From Paracamarosporium sp. OC-R06-R3 (Eukaryota > Ascomycota > Dothideomycetes > Pleosporales > Didymosphaeriaceae): a stretch of 64,000 nucleotides of DNA. Below are positions 34,779 to 46,838 of this stretch, piece after piece. The stretch is from the NCBI GenBank assembly GCA_019828545.1, contig JACVRA010000014.1, forward strand, positions 1-64,000, in the 5' to 3' direction. Positions within the stretch are counted from its first letter, which is position 1. Each line of letters starts with the position of its first letter. The translations under genes were made by a program, and so were the position numbers. The notes under the pieces are model-generated. The model searched no databases. It was given only the letters and a program-made list of their open reading frames with translations, and was not told the DNA's origin.

Positions 34779-37151
34779 CGTGCATCCGCTTCTGCCCATC
34801 GCAACTTGGAGTTAGGCTGCTCCAACCAGCCGCCAACCTTCAAGATTCCTTCACACTCGTACAACAGGAGGCCCGCCGACATTCCTCTGCACACGTTTTC
34901 CTCCTCGGCTCGCCATCCATCCACCGACCAGGCCCATCTGCTGGACGACAACGACAAGGAGAGCACCCGCTCTTCCTTCGACACCCCCGGGTCCGACTCG
35001 GACCTCTCGCTTTGGAGCGACACCGGTGACCTCGTCGACCAGCTTGCCGACCAGGAAGACCCCCTCCGCATCCGCCTACGCGAGTCTCTCGAAGGAGGAG
35101 ACTCCTCCCGCCCACGACGCCAGCACAAGCGCGTTCGCTACGAATCCCAAACACGATTCAACGAGAAGGAACGAGGACTTAGGCTCGAAGATATCGAGAT
35201 CCCCAATCCGGGTCCACGATCCATATCAAAGGCTGAACGGATACTCGCCGCTATCATGGCACCCAACGATGGGCCCTCCCGTATCCACGGGCTGCATGGG
35301 AAAAAGCTGATGTGAGTCCAGCTGGTAGCAGCAGGGACTGTGTATGCTGACCATTGAATAGCTACTTCACCAGCGTATTCGTATCATTAGGTGTCTTCTT
35401 GTTTGGCTACGACCAAGGAGTCATGTCCGGTATCATCACGTACGCCGCCGAAAACCCTTCCATCTCCGACCATATCTGATGAATAATGCAGGGGTGTGTA
35501 TTTCAAGGACTATTTCAACCAGCCGAGCGCTGCTGAATTAGGAACCATGGTTGCCATTCTGGAGGTTGGAGCCTTCATTTCGTCCCTGCTAGTAGGCCGC
35601 ATAGGAGACTTGCTTGGCCGACGCAGGACCATTCTATGGGGTTCCATTATCTTCGTTGTTGGTGGTGCCTTGCAAACATTCGCTACTGGCATGCCAATGA
35701 TGCTGTTGGGGAGAATCATCGCTGGTCTGGGTGTCGGTACACTTTCCACCATTGTACCGGTATACCAGTCAGAAATCTCACCGCCCCACAACAGAGGCAA
35801 GCTTGCTTGCATCGAGTTTTCCGGAAACATTACCGGATACGCCGCCAGCGTGTGGGTCGACTACTTCTGCAGCTTCATCAAAAGCGATTGGTCGTGGAGA
35901 GTACCCTTGTTCATGCAGTGCGTCATGGGAGGTCTGCTAGCCGCTGGTAGTCTACTTATTTGCGAATCTCCAAGGTCTGTCTTCCAGCAATCGCGACGCA
36001 CATCGTACTGACCCAATACAGATGGCTGCTGGACAACGATCACGACGAAGAAGGCATTGTGGTTATTGCCAACCTCTACGGAAAGGGTGACATACACAAC
36101 CAAAAAGCTCGAGATGAATACCGAGAAATCAAGATGAATGTGCTTCTGCAACGTCAGGAAGGTGAACGCTCATACGCCGATATGTTCAGGCGTTACTACA
36201 AGCGCGTGTTCATCGCCATGTCTGCCCAAGCCCTTGCGCAACTTAACGGTATCAATGTCATCTCGTACTATGCCCCTCTTGTGTTCGAACAGGCGGGCTG
36301 GTATGGCCGCCAAGCGATCTTGATGACCGGAATCAACGCCATCACGTACCTGTTATCCACAATCCCGCCGTGGTATGTGGTAGACACCTTGGGCCGGAGA
36401 AAGATTTTGCTTTCGGGAGCAATAGCAATGGCCATCTCGCTCTCCGCCATCTCATATTTCATCTACCTTCGGACGAGCTGGACAGCAAACCTTGTTGTTA
36501 TTTTTGTCATGATCTACAACGCAGCATTTGGTGCTTCCTGGGGACCCATCCCGTGGCTGTATCCGCCTGAAATTCTTCCGCTCAGCATTCGTGCCAAGGG
36601 TGCTAGTTTGAGTACGGCAACGAACTGGGCGTTCAACTGGCTTGTCGGAGAAATGACCCCAATTCTGCAAGAGCATATTCAGTGGCGGTTGTATCTGATC
36701 CATGCGTTCTTCTGTGCCGTCAGTTTCGTTATTGGTAAGTTTTTCGCGAAAATCACTTGATTTATGCTTATACAGGACAGTTTGGTTCATCTACCCAGAA
36801 ACGGCCAATGTTCGTCTCGAAGACATGAATTCCATCTTTGGAGATGCTACCTCAGTTCAGCCGACACCACAAACACTCGCAGAAGCAGAATCGCTGTTCA
36901 GCGGAAGTGCGCGATCTCCCGTACCATCGCTCGATATCCGGCGTGGCACAGCAGAGAGCGCCATTCCAGGTCTGAACATTGACCCTCCAGACAACGTCGA
37001 TGGTTTGGAGAGCAAGCCAGCAAAGGAGGGCGAGAAGAGCGAGGGCATTGGTGGATGGATCTCAAATATGGTCAAGAGAACGAAGGGCAACGGCGAAGGT
37101 GACAGCTCGGGAGGACAGTACAGAAGGATTGGGCAAGACGAGGAGAATTAG
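34779..37151 (+). CDS. MFS sugar transporter with long acidic N-terminal extension
   Basis: A member of the sugar porter family in the plasma membrane, with about 12 membrane segments. Exons from the open frame are 34779-35311, 35362-35439, 35492-35974, 36022-36734 and 36781-37151. Motifs include FLFGYDQGVMSGIIT in TM1, GRIGDLLGRRRT after TM2, PVYQSEISPPHNRGK, CESPRWLLDND, QLNGINVISYYAP in TM7, GRRKILL, and PETANVRLEDMNSIFG at the end of TM12. A Ser/Pro-rich C-terminal tail of about 110 residues follows. In front of TM1 is an open stretch of about 155 residues, acidic and Ser-rich (DLVDQLADQEDPL), with no ATG after the in-frame stop at 34776. The first in-frame ATG is at 35256 (giving 566 residues). 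The extension looks coding, so the start probably lies in an unseen upstream exon. Substrate unknown. Confidence 0.9.
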
Positions 37152-37939
37152 GCGTTGCCTCGGCTTGTGTTTCTGTGACTCGATGCATCATATACTGGTT
37201 TGGGACGAGCTCAGCATATCATGATACCTCTGCAACGCATGCAGATTTTGGATCGATGGGTTGATATAGAAGGCGTACAGCGCGGATGTGTTTGACCTGC
37301 ATGGCTTAAAAGCTGGCGCAGCTTCTCTTGTACTTTTCTTTGGTGTAGACTTTCTGGCTCTGGGAGCATTTGTAGAAACGAAAATTATTACTGGACTGTT
37401 TTTGCCATCGTCAGTGAATGAGTTTGCATATAAGGATTAGTACATTATCATTCGTGCTATAAAAAGTACGTCCCATCCATCATAGCTCTACCTACTCGCT
37501 TGCAATTAGCACCGGCCGAGCAAAGTGGCGCTGACGAGGACGGAGTCCTCACGTGATGCAAAGACGACAGGTGTTCCTTCCCCGTATCGGGACTCGCCCC
37601 TGTCTACGCGGCGGGCCCTTGCTCAGCTCCAACGTCGCCTTGCAGTAGAATTTCTATTTCCGTATCAGCCTTCTCCTGCGTCGACGCAACCGACGGGGTG
37701 AAATCTGGCGAGGGCAATTCATCTCCCTCTTTCTTCATCTTCTTCTATCCCATTGTAATATCCTTCGACCGCCGCTCGTTTGCGAGGAGCTCCGCACCCA
37801 CGCACCACCAGGCCACCTCAGCCCCCACCGCGCCTCGCACGCCGCCCATTGCGAACTTGATTTTCTTCGCAACGTGTCCCACTTTGGGCGCGACCGATCG
37901 TATAAGGAACGGAAAGATAAAGCTACAGACAGCTCCAAC
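37152..37939. other. Intergenic, PMT2 promoter
   Basis: 3' flank of the transporter and upstream region of the mannosyltransferase. A pyrimidine-rich stretch (37720-37750) and an upstream open frame continuous with the PMT start (from 37874, no ATG) are present. No other gene. Confidence 0.6.
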
Positions 37940-40370
37940 ATGGCGTCACACGCGCAGGCGACGGGCGCGGACCCCAGAGCGGAGGAGCTGCGGAGGAGAA
38001 ACGTAGCTGGTCAACCAGCTCTCTCCCCACAAGTGGCACAGACGGCATCGGTAGAGAAGTCGAAGGAGAAGGTAGGCGCCTCAAGACACTTCAAATCATG
38101 AGATTTGACATTGAATATAAGGCTAACATATGTCCAGCCTTTCAGCATCATCGGTTTTTTTGACGAATACGAGTTCATATGGGCCCCGCTGCTCTTTACG
38201 GCCCTCGCTTTCTTCACACGTATGTGGAAGATTGGCCTCTCGCCAATTGTCACTTGGGATGAAGCCCAGTAGGCACCTCTTCCCCGTATTATCACGTCCA
38301 TTTCTGACAGCTGCCGTAGTTTCGGAAAGTTCGGTTCTCATTACCTCAAACGCGAATTCTACTTCGATGTCCATCCTCCGCTAGGCAAGATGCTGGTCGG
38401 TCTTTCTGGATACCTCGCAGGATACAATGGCTCGTTTGAGTTCAAGTCAGGAGAAACGTACCCTCCGGAGCTCGACTACACCTTCATGCGCCTCTTCAAC
38501 TCGGCATTTGGTGCTGTCTGCGTTCCACTGGCGTACTTTACCGCAAAAGAGCTCAACTTCCGAAGACCGACTGTCTGGCTTGTCACGCTGATGGTTCTGT
38601 TCGAGAACTCGTACACCACCATCAGCCGATTCATTCTGCTCGACTCTATGCTGCTGTGCTTCACCTTTACCACCGTCTTCTGCTGGTCCAAATTTCACCG
38701 TCAACAGCGTGACCCGTTCTCGCCTGAGTGGGGTCTGTGGTTGATGCTGCTTGGTGTCTCCATTGGCTGTGTTTGCAGTGTCAAATGGGTTGGTTTCTTC
38801 GTGACCGCATTGGTCGGATTGTACACTATTGAGGATCTGTGGAACAAGTTTGGCGACTTGAAGATGCCAAAGGTATGATTAGTCTTGATATGAGGACTTC
38901 CGGAGCTAACAATCGCAGGTTGAACTGGCTACGCATCTCGCTTTCCGCGTCTTTGGTCTCATTCTCATTCCCCTTGCTGTCTACATGTTCTCTTTCTACC
39001 TACACTTCCTCATTCTCGAGAACAGCGGACCTGGTGATGCTCAGATGAGCTCCCTTTTCCAGGCCAATCTGCGCGGTACCGAAGTCGGCAAGGACAGCCC
39101 TCTGGAGGTTGCTTACGGTTCGCGTGCAACTTTGAAAAACATGGGCTACGGTGGAGGTCTCTTGCACTCTCACCACCAAACCTACCCTGAAGGTTCAAAT
39201 CAACAGCAAATCACCTGCTACCACCACAAGGACTCCAACAACGACTGGTTCTTCTACCCCAACCGCCACGAGGTTGACTACTCACCCGAGGAGGAGCTTC
39301 GCTTCCCCGGTAATGGCGATGTCATCCGTTTGATCCACGCTCAAACCGGCCGTAACCTGCACTCCCACAACATTGCTGCTCCTGTGACCAAGGCCGATTG
39401 GGAGGTATCTTGTTACGGTAACACTACAGTTGGCGATACCAAGGACCACTGGAAGATTGAGGTTGTCCGTGACGCTGCTTCGAGGGATCACTCCAAGGTT
39501 CGAACTTTGACGACCTCTTTCAGGCTGAAGCACGTTGATCTCGGCTGCTACCTGCGCGCTGGTAATGTCAACCTTCCACAGTGGGGTTTCAAGCAGATTG
39601 AAACAACCTGTGTCAAGGAGAACAAGCCGCGCGATGTCTACACGCACTGGAATGTCGAAAGCCACTGGAACGAGAGACTTCCCAATGGCAACCCTGACTC
39701 TTACAAGTCTCCTTTCCTCCAAGACTTTATCCATCTCAACGTCGCCATGATGACTTCCAACAACGCGTTGGTCCCAGACCCGGACAAGCAGGATGATCTT
39801 GCCTCCAAATTCTGGCAATGGCCGTTCCTCCACGTCGGTCTCCGCATGTGCGGTTGGAACGACGACAGTAAGTTCATTCATTCCAGCACAGAGAGCACCA
39901 GCTAACCCCACCCAGTCGTTAAGTACTTCCTCCTCGGCAACCCCCTCGTTTACTGGGGTTCCACCGCCTCACTAGGTGTCTTCGCCCTGCTCGTCGCCTT
40001 CTACATCATCCGCTGGCAACGCGGCTACGACGACCTCAAGCCCGCCGACATCGACCACATCCACTACTCGGGCATCTACCCCGTGATCGGCTGGTTCCTG
40101 CACTACATCCCCTTCGTCGCCATGGGCCGTGTCACCTACGTCCACCACTACTACCCGGCGTTGTACTTCGCCATCCTGTGCGCAGGCTTCTGCATCGACT
40201 GGGCTACGCGCAAACTCAACAAGCAGGTTAACTGGGCGCTATATGGCGCACTGTATGTTGCTGTCATTGGCTTGTTCTGGCTATTCAGGGCTATCTCTTT
40301 CGGTATGCAGGGACCGAGCTCCCAGTGGAGACATCTTAAGTGGTTCGATAGCTGGAGGATCACGGATTAG
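37940..40370 (+). CDS. PMT2: Protein O-mannosyltransferase, PMT2 family
   Basis: This ER membrane enzyme transfers mannose from dolichyl-phosphate-mannose to Ser/Thr of secretory proteins. Five exons (37940-38071, 38138-38268, 38320-38872, 38919-39867, 39916-40370) give 739 residues. The catalytic loop 1 motif [17 protein letters not shown] spans the second intron, followed by DVHPPLGKM. Multi-span N- and C-terminal membrane halves flank a luminal MIR region (about residues 330-520) with [26 protein letters not shown] and [18 protein letters not shown]. The luminal block [17 protein letters not shown] and the end [12 protein letters not shown] match the Pmt2/PmtA branch rather than Pmt1 or Pmt4. 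The start ATG follows an open 5' region. All introns are 46-66 nt. Confidence 0.92.
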
Positions 40371-40800
40371 AAGGTCACTTCGCCGTGGCGAGCGCGTTCG
40401 ATTGTTTGTTGGAGGACGGACTGCGGAGAGTATCGTATCGAGTATGCGTGCGGCGTGCATGCATACTTCATTTCGCCACTCAAGCTATTACGAGATGTTG
40501 GGAGTATAACTCGGACATGTACTATCTAGTTCAATGTTTTTTGTCAAGTCCTCTCTGGTTCTTTGGTCTGTCTGGGTATGGATAGGGTCGGTTCCGTGCA
40601 AAAGATGTCTTTGTGTCGGTGCTTGTGCTTGTGCTTTGGTTATTAGCGTTTTTTCGGCGCGGCGCGGTTGGGCGAGGTCGGCTTTGCTTGCTGGTGCTGG
40701 GACTGGTGCTATGCTGGTGCTGGGGCGGAGTAAGTAAGTGAAGTAATGCGAATGAACGGAAATCAAAATTAAGTGTTCGCCTTTTTTCGTGTGTAGGTGG

Positions 40801-40839
<39 letters not shown>

Positions 40840-41891
40840 TGTCTACTTACTTGATCTTGCTTTAGTGCGGGAGGGTGGATGTAAGTAGGGAGGGAGGATA
40901 TTCCTTCTCCTTCTTTCTTGTCGATTCGGCTTACTTGTGCGAGGTTTGCGTGCTGGTGGTTTTCTACTGTAGGAAGCCGGGGGTGTCTAACTAATTGGGG
41001 GTTTGGTCGGGGGCTTGTACTGGGCTGGGCTGGCCTGCGGTGAAATGGAGTCAATTGGACGGGGCGTAGGCGTTTACCTTGTGCGTGATGGTTGTTTGTA
41101 CTGTGCTGTGCGTGTGGCGGATAATGAGCGTGGCGTGGGAGGAAGGAAGGATAAATAGGGGGGAGGGTATACTGTGTGTGATCTGGGGATGGTTAGAGTG
41201 TGGAGATACGAGCGATTGTCCTTCTTCTCCTGAGCTGGGGAAGAACGTCATGTTTTTGAAGTGCGTAGGTGAGGCGGGGCGAGGCGGGGGTGTTCACGTA
41301 CGGCGGGCTGTTTATGCTGGAAGTAGTGGTATACAGATTTGGTGTGGAGCTGGTATGTGTGTGATTGGGGGGCGGGACAGAGGGGAGAAGGATGGGTGGG
41401 TGGATGAGTCCTTTGGTATCTAAAGAAAACATTTATTTTGGTTTTATTCGATTCAAAAAGGCCATCGAGGGTAGTGTGACTATTTTTTATCCGTTAGATC
41501 AGTGCCATCGGATTTGTGGCGCTTCCTGGTTACACGCTTAGTCTGTGTGATAATGATGTGGCATTCTAGGTACGCGGTGCTTCGATTCACGTTCGTCTTG
41601 TGGAAAATTTATCATTCGTGCTTTTTCCCTTGAACCTACAAGCTGTCGCTCCCACAGGTGGCGTGGACTCGATTGAGAAAGACGTGGTTCGCAGAACGGG
41701 AGCCGAGCGTTTGTCTCTCATTCCATTTTTGCCCTACACCGCTCCAGGAAACGTTTGTCTCTAGTAAATAAAGCGTAATCTCCCTCTTCACTCGAGTACA
41801 AACTCTACATTTCCTTCTCGCACTTCAGTTTAGCTTCTACCACAGCCCGACTGGTCCACGGCACCTCACTCCAATTCCGCACCACCTCAGG
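40371..41891. other. Intergenic, low complexity
   Basis: 3' flank of PMT2 and promoter of the first Cys-rich gene. G/T-rich on the plus strand, with the (GT)n tract at 40802-40838. The open frames here are repeat-driven; no gene is supported. Confidence 0.6.
40802..40838. repeat. (GT)n microsatellite
   Basis: About 18 GT dinucleotides in the 3' flank of PMT2. Confidence 0.97.
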
Positions 41892-42089
41892 ATGCACCTC
41901 TTCAAGTTGCTTCTCGCCTGCAAATGCCGCAACGACGATTGGTCTGTCGCCTGGGACCCTTCATACAAGTGCTGCATGGGTCAAGCATTCGGTGTGTGGA
42001 TTAAGAAGGACTGCAAGCACCCGAATGGTTTGACTTTCGGGAATTGCTGCAAAAACAAGTATGGAAAGAAGAGTGATTGCTGGGGATGA
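41892..42089 (+). CDS. 8-cysteine mini-protein, paralogue A, signal peptide truncated
   Basis: The 65 residues are clearly paralogous to the gene 0.3 kb downstream. They share the start MHLFK, the motif CKCRNDDWSV..WDPSYKCC, then W(I)KKDCK, CCKN and a final Cys. All eight Cys are kept in the order C-x-C, CC, C, CC, C. Compared with paralogue B, 12 codons are missing right after MHLFKLLLA, exactly the hydrophobic core and cleavage region of the signal peptide, so the mature part follows nine residues after the start. The deletion is in frame and bounded by short CTCGC-type repeats. Secretion by the classical route is doubtful. The start is the ATG matching paralogue B. No intron. The fold and function are unknown; B looks like a secreted effector or antimicrobial-type peptide. 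Confidence 0.7.
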   Translation: MHLFKLLLACKCRNDDWSVAWDPSYKCCMGQAFGVWIKKDCKHPNGLTFGNCCKNKYGKKSDCWG

Positions 42090-42260
42090 GATTCATCTAA
42101 CATGGGTAAGTTTTATGCGATGTAAGAGATGAGAGGGGCTAACCATAATACGCAAGTCAGGCACATCATCAGTGAGAGTGAGAGAGTCGGGCTACGGACA
42201 CGGGACATGGACACTTGTCTCTTACTTGGTACCTGCCCGCTCAGTGGCGCTAGTCTCTGT

Positions 42261-42268
42261 TATATAAG
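42261..42268 (+). promoter_or_regulatory. TATA box of paralogue B
   Basis: TATATAAG lies 122 bases upstream of the ATG at 42390, a usual distance for a fungal core promoter. Assignment is by position and consensus only. Confidence 0.5.
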
Positions 42269-42389
42269 GCGTGCGCCCCTACTTGACTTGAACCTTAACT
42301 CTCCTTCAATTTTCGAGTCTTCGACTTGACCTCAATCTCCACCCTTTTCCCAACATCTCCACAAACCCAACGCCAATTCCGCATACAAC

Positions 42390-42700
42390 ATGCACCTCTT
42401 CAAGTTCCTCCTCGCTCTCCTCCTCGCCATGCTCGCTTCCCCAACCCTCGCCTGCAAGTGCCGCAACGCCGACTGGTCCGTTAACTGGGACGCGTCCTAT
42501 AAATGCTGCACGGGCCTGGAAGTGATGGGTGCGTGGATCAGGAAAGACTGCAAGAACCCCGATAATCAGGGCTTTACCCGGTGCTGCAAGAATCATGGGG
42601 CTGGAAGCGATTGCCGTGGGCGTGAGGTAAGTATTTGTTTGCGGCTGTTGCGCGTGAGGGGATGCTGACTGTGACGTGGCAGGGGCAGGAAGAGACGTAA
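42390..42700 (+). CDS. 8-cysteine secreted mini-protein, paralogue B
   Basis: Exons 42390-42626 and 42683-42700 (intron 42627-42682, GTAAGT..GGCAG) give 84 residues. Residues 1-21 are a clear signal peptide (MHLFKFLLALLLAMLASPTLA). The mature part starts CKCRNADWSV and has eight Cys, probably four disulfides, in the pattern C-x-C..CC..C..CC..C. It ends in a short acidic tail (REGQEET). The size, the Cys content and the tandem paralogue are typical of fungal effector-like proteins, but I do not recognise a named family. Expression context is unknown. Confidence 0.75.
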
Positions 42701-43807
42701 TGGGTCTGTTCAAGACAGAACAGGCTGGGATGTGAAGGTGGGTGGGTTTCAGTGGTGGCAGTGTGCTGCGGGTGACTGATGCAATGGACAGGCACATGGC
42801 TTGAAGCTAGACACGGAAGTGTACACCAACTACACATAACGGTGGATGACATGCAATGGGCGTGCTAGTCAGTGGCGTGATCGGGAAAAAATCCAAACAC
42901 TGAATAACGATTCACAAACTTTCTATCTACACTGTCTTCTATCCCACCCAGACCTCTGCCGTTCACATATCTCGATCGAACCGTCCCTCTTGATACTCTT
43001 ACCACCCACCACCCTTGCATTAACCTCACCCCGCCCTGATCTACACTTCCCTTCCCTTCACCACCACCCTCCACCCTCCCATCTCCCACATCACCACATC
43101 ACGACTCAGAACACTCCGCCCCCTAGTCCACACGCACCGCAACCCAAAACAACCCACACCATCTCCTCATTCCCTATCCTATGCGTGTGCACCGCCTACA
43201 TAAAAACAAATAGGTAGTCAGACAGACAGACACGCGTACACAAACCCCATGTGCCCACCACTCTCCATCACGCAACATGATACACAATCCCAGGAAAAAC
43301 GCAGGACCCTAGCCACACCCAGCTCCACCCCATCGAACCCTCTCGCCGCGAGAAACATTGAAAAAAGCAGTCAGTGTACACCTCGACTCAGCCTTTAGGT
43401 AAGACAGACATGGGCGTCTGGAACTCCATCTCCATCTCCATCTCCCTCCACCCACCCACCCACCTCACCACATAAAATCCAAAGCGGAAAGTTGCAAGAC
43501 ATCTGTATACGCGCTATACAAATCTATATATCTAGCCACTTATCTCCTGACCTCGTCTTCGCACGGACGCACGCACCCAAGCAGATACACATGCTCTACG
43601 ACGAGACATGTACGCGCGCCTCCCACTCTTCCCTTTCCTTCCCTTTCCATCTCACCGGGGTATAATAACAGCAACAACAGAACACGACGAAAACCACACC
43701 CACACCCACCCACACAGATTCTCTTCTCCCGTCCTTTCCTTTCCCCTGCGTACCACCCTATATCCGGGATACCTCCACGAATGCGATACCTGGTGTATGT
43801 GACCTAC
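42701..43807. other. Intergenic, pyrimidine-rich
   Basis: C/T-rich DNA between the 3' ends of convergent genes. Frames here are Pro/His/Thr-rich because of CACC and CATC repeats; I see no gene. Confidence 0.6.
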
Positions 43808-46800
43808 CTACCTCCCCCGGACGCCCGCACCCCCACCAACAAGCACCCTCTGCCTCCCGATGAAGCTCTTCGGCGCCTCGCTCTTGCGCTGCAGCACGAC
43901 CGTGTTACTCTGCAGCCGCGACGTCATGTCGTACCACGCCGAGGTGATGAGTTTGTTTTCGCGGCGGAGGGCCTCGAGTTCGGCTTTGAGTTCCGTCTGG
44001 TGTTCGTTAGCGGCACGTCCTGGTATGATGGAGAAATGGGAGGGGAATGGAAAAGTAAAAATGAAAAAGGGAAAAAGAAACATACCGAGCCCTTCTCCGC
44101 GCTCTCACGCTTAGCCTTCTCGAGTTCCTCGCGGAGAGACGCCGTCGCGGCTTCTTGGTCTTGGAGATCCTGTTGGTGTTAGCTTTGGTCTGCACGAGCA
44201 TCAGGCTAGGAAAGGAAGGGAATGAGAAAAGACCGAGACAAGCCGTGCAGACGTATACTTCCGCGCCGTGTGCAGGACAAACTTGCCGTATCAAATAATA
44301 CTTGACTTGGCGCATCTGCTGCCACGAGGAGCGAGCCTTGAGTACTCTTCGCCTTGGAAGGCGACATCAGGCGCGCGATCTTGTCGCCCCAAGTGCTCTT
44401 CCTCGTGTTGCTGGCTGGGGTGTGTACTTCTGGCACGGGATTGTCCGACACGTGTCGTTTGTCTCCGAGTTTCTTGCTGGGCGAGCCGACGAGGGTAGCA
44501 GCCGACTCTGAGACGACCAATCTCTCCCGAGACCGCACGCCGCTGAGCCAAATATCCGCACGCCCGTTTGCTGCTGAACGCGAAGGACCAGAGAATGAAC
44601 GAAGTTGTTGAGCGCTTACTTTTCTGACGTTGTCCAACGCGGCTTGTGAACTTGCGACCTTGTCCGCAATCTCAGCAGAGGTAGCCTCCAGCACCTGAGG
44701 CTGGGCATCTGACGGTGCCTTGATGACGCCTTGTATCTGTTCCTTGATCTGTTGCAGCATTGCTTCTCGTAGTTGCTGGAGCAGCTCAGGGCTGCGGCCG
44801 TCACGGATCGTTAGCGATGCATATAAGAGACTACGGGCTTCATCTCTTGCTATCTCGAGATCCCGCAGCTTCTGATTCGTCTTTTGCTGCAGTGCTAGCA
44901 TGCGATCATGTTCTGCTTGTAAACCTTCGTTCTTGATCTCTTCCTCAACATCGGATTCTGAAAGTGTCAGTCGCGCACCGCTTGGTTGATTGACCCACTC
45001 ACTCTTGTTAAGCTCATTGCGTAGCTCTGCCATTTCGAGGTCCTTCTCGCGCAACTTGCGTTGCAGCTCCTCGAGCTCTGTCTCCGTGGTGTGGAGTTTC
45101 TCGTTTTGTTCGAGGAACGGTCTGCGGGAACATCGTTAGCGGGGTGTCATAAAAATGCCAATGGAAACACATGCCTTTGGCTTTCCTCGTCCTGAGTAGC
45201 CAACATATCCGACTTCAGTCCCAAGTTCTCTTGCATCTGCTTCAGCGTCTCCGCCTCCATAGACTTCAGCCGCGCGCTCAAGATATCAACCCTCTGCTGC
45301 AAAGCTATAGCATCTGCGCTCACACGACCATCTAGCGGCGTCTTCGAATTGGGAGTGTCTTCTGCGGCATCGGCACTCTCATCATTATTGAGCTCGTCTT
45401 CCAAGCTACCACCCCGCATACCATTCGCCTCAAAGTCTCGCAACCGGTCCTCAAGCTCGCGGTTCTTGTCTTCCGCTTTGTACTGCAAGTCCTTGGTCTG
45501 CTCGACCTGCTTCATCAGCATCAGATTTTCATGCTCAAGCCTTGTCCTGCGTCCCTTCTCTTCAAAGATAGACTGCTCCGAGTTTACTAGCGTCTGGATG
45601 TTCTCCTTGTTCACCTTCTCGAGCGCCGCACACTTCTCCTCGATATCCTCTAGATCTTGCAGCCTCTCTTTAGCTTGCTGCAACTCCTGCCGCACCGTCT
45701 CGAGGGCCTTGGCCTCTTTCGACAGCGATTCAATCTTCTTCTTGAGATTCTCGTTCGCCTTTGCTTTCTTCTCTAGCTCGTCGCGCTCGGCCTTGACAAG
45801 TTGTAATTGGTCCTTAAGCTCCTGCTTCGCATCGTACTCACTCTCGAGGCGATTCATACGCTTCTTGAGCGAATCTATAACGTCTTTGGCGTGGGCATGG
45901 TCGGTTTCGAGCCTATCGATGTACTGGCGTTCACGTCTGAGGTCGTCGCGTAGTCGCTCGACTTCGTCCGACGTAGCTCCCCCTGCTCCTCGGTCGTCCA
46001 GATGCAGTCTTGCCTCTACCAGTTGTTCCTCCAGCTGTGATATCCTGCCCTTCGAGCTATTCAATTCTTCCTGCAACTTGGTGACCTGGCTCCGCAACGT
46101 AGTCCGATCCTTGTTTGCCTCAAACAGCAGTGCCTCCTGCTCCAGTTCCGAGTCTTTTCCTACCGTCGATCCAGCGCCCGACACGGCCCGCGTGGGCGTC
46201 CTGTACCCTGACAGATTTGCGTTCGGAAGAGGTGGCTCAGCCGTGAGCTCTTGGTCTACGCCGAGGTCCGCCATGCGTTCGTCTAGCGACTGTAGTTCTT
46301 GTATGCCGGATGCAATAACACCCTGTTTCTCGGTGCTCAAGTTGGCCATGTGCTCCAACATCCTCTGCCCGCTCTTGGGCGACGTGTACGCTGCAAACAG
46401 TATCGCCATTGTAAGCTTTGCCGTAAGCTGCAGACTCCCATCCCTGGCGCCGGTCTTCAGGTCCGGTATCATGCGTTTTGTGAGTACAGGTAATTGGTTA
46501 CATTCCTCCCGTATGTAGATGGAGACCTGGCGCTCGATGTGCTTGAGGTTCTGCCATTTCGGAATCCAGTTGTCCGCCATAGAGCGGCGGCGGTCGGTGC
46601 CTTCATCGAGGTTGGGCAGCGATTCGTTGAAGTAGTCGGGGTCGATGTTGGAGAGTATCTGCCAGAGAATTTGGCCATCCTCGAGCTGGTTCCACGCTGT
46701 GACTCGCCCGGCGAGGTCGAATGTGTTCACCTGTCATTGTGTCACTGTTAGACAGTGTCTTTGGTTGCAAGCGAGGGGTGGACGCGTGCATACCCAGTCG

Positions 46801-46838
46801 AGGAGAGCTTTCAGCAGCTCAGGCTTGAAGTCGTCCAT
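43808..46838 (-). CDS. hookA: HookA-like dynein adaptor (HOOK domain, coiled coil)
   Basis: Hook proteins couple cytoplasmic dynein to early endosomes on microtubules. Six minus-strand exons (46794-46838, 45175-46730, 45003-45121, 44302-44957, 44086-44169, 43808-43996) give 882 residues. The HOOK domain (about 1-155) starts MDDFKPELLKALLDWVNTF and includes EDGQILWQILSNIDPDYF. Residues 210-600 are coiled coil. A Ser/Pro/Lys-rich insert (SPSKKLGDKRHVSDN, STWGDKIARLMSPSKAK) sits before a last coiled-coil part and the conserved C-terminus LITSAWYDMTSRLQSNTVVLQR, truncated here to ITSAWYDMTSRL for the key motif. The second intron (45122-45174) is GC-AG with a perfect GCTAAC branch site. A GTAAGC donor at 44619 could skip the Ser/Pro-rich insert in frame (intron 44170-44619). 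Confidence 0.9.

Noticed and set aside
45349..46518. 389-codon open frame on the plus strand
   Set aside because: It is antisense to the HookA coiled coil. Its Ser/Arg-rich, repetitive composition is what the complement of Glu/Lys/Leu codons gives.
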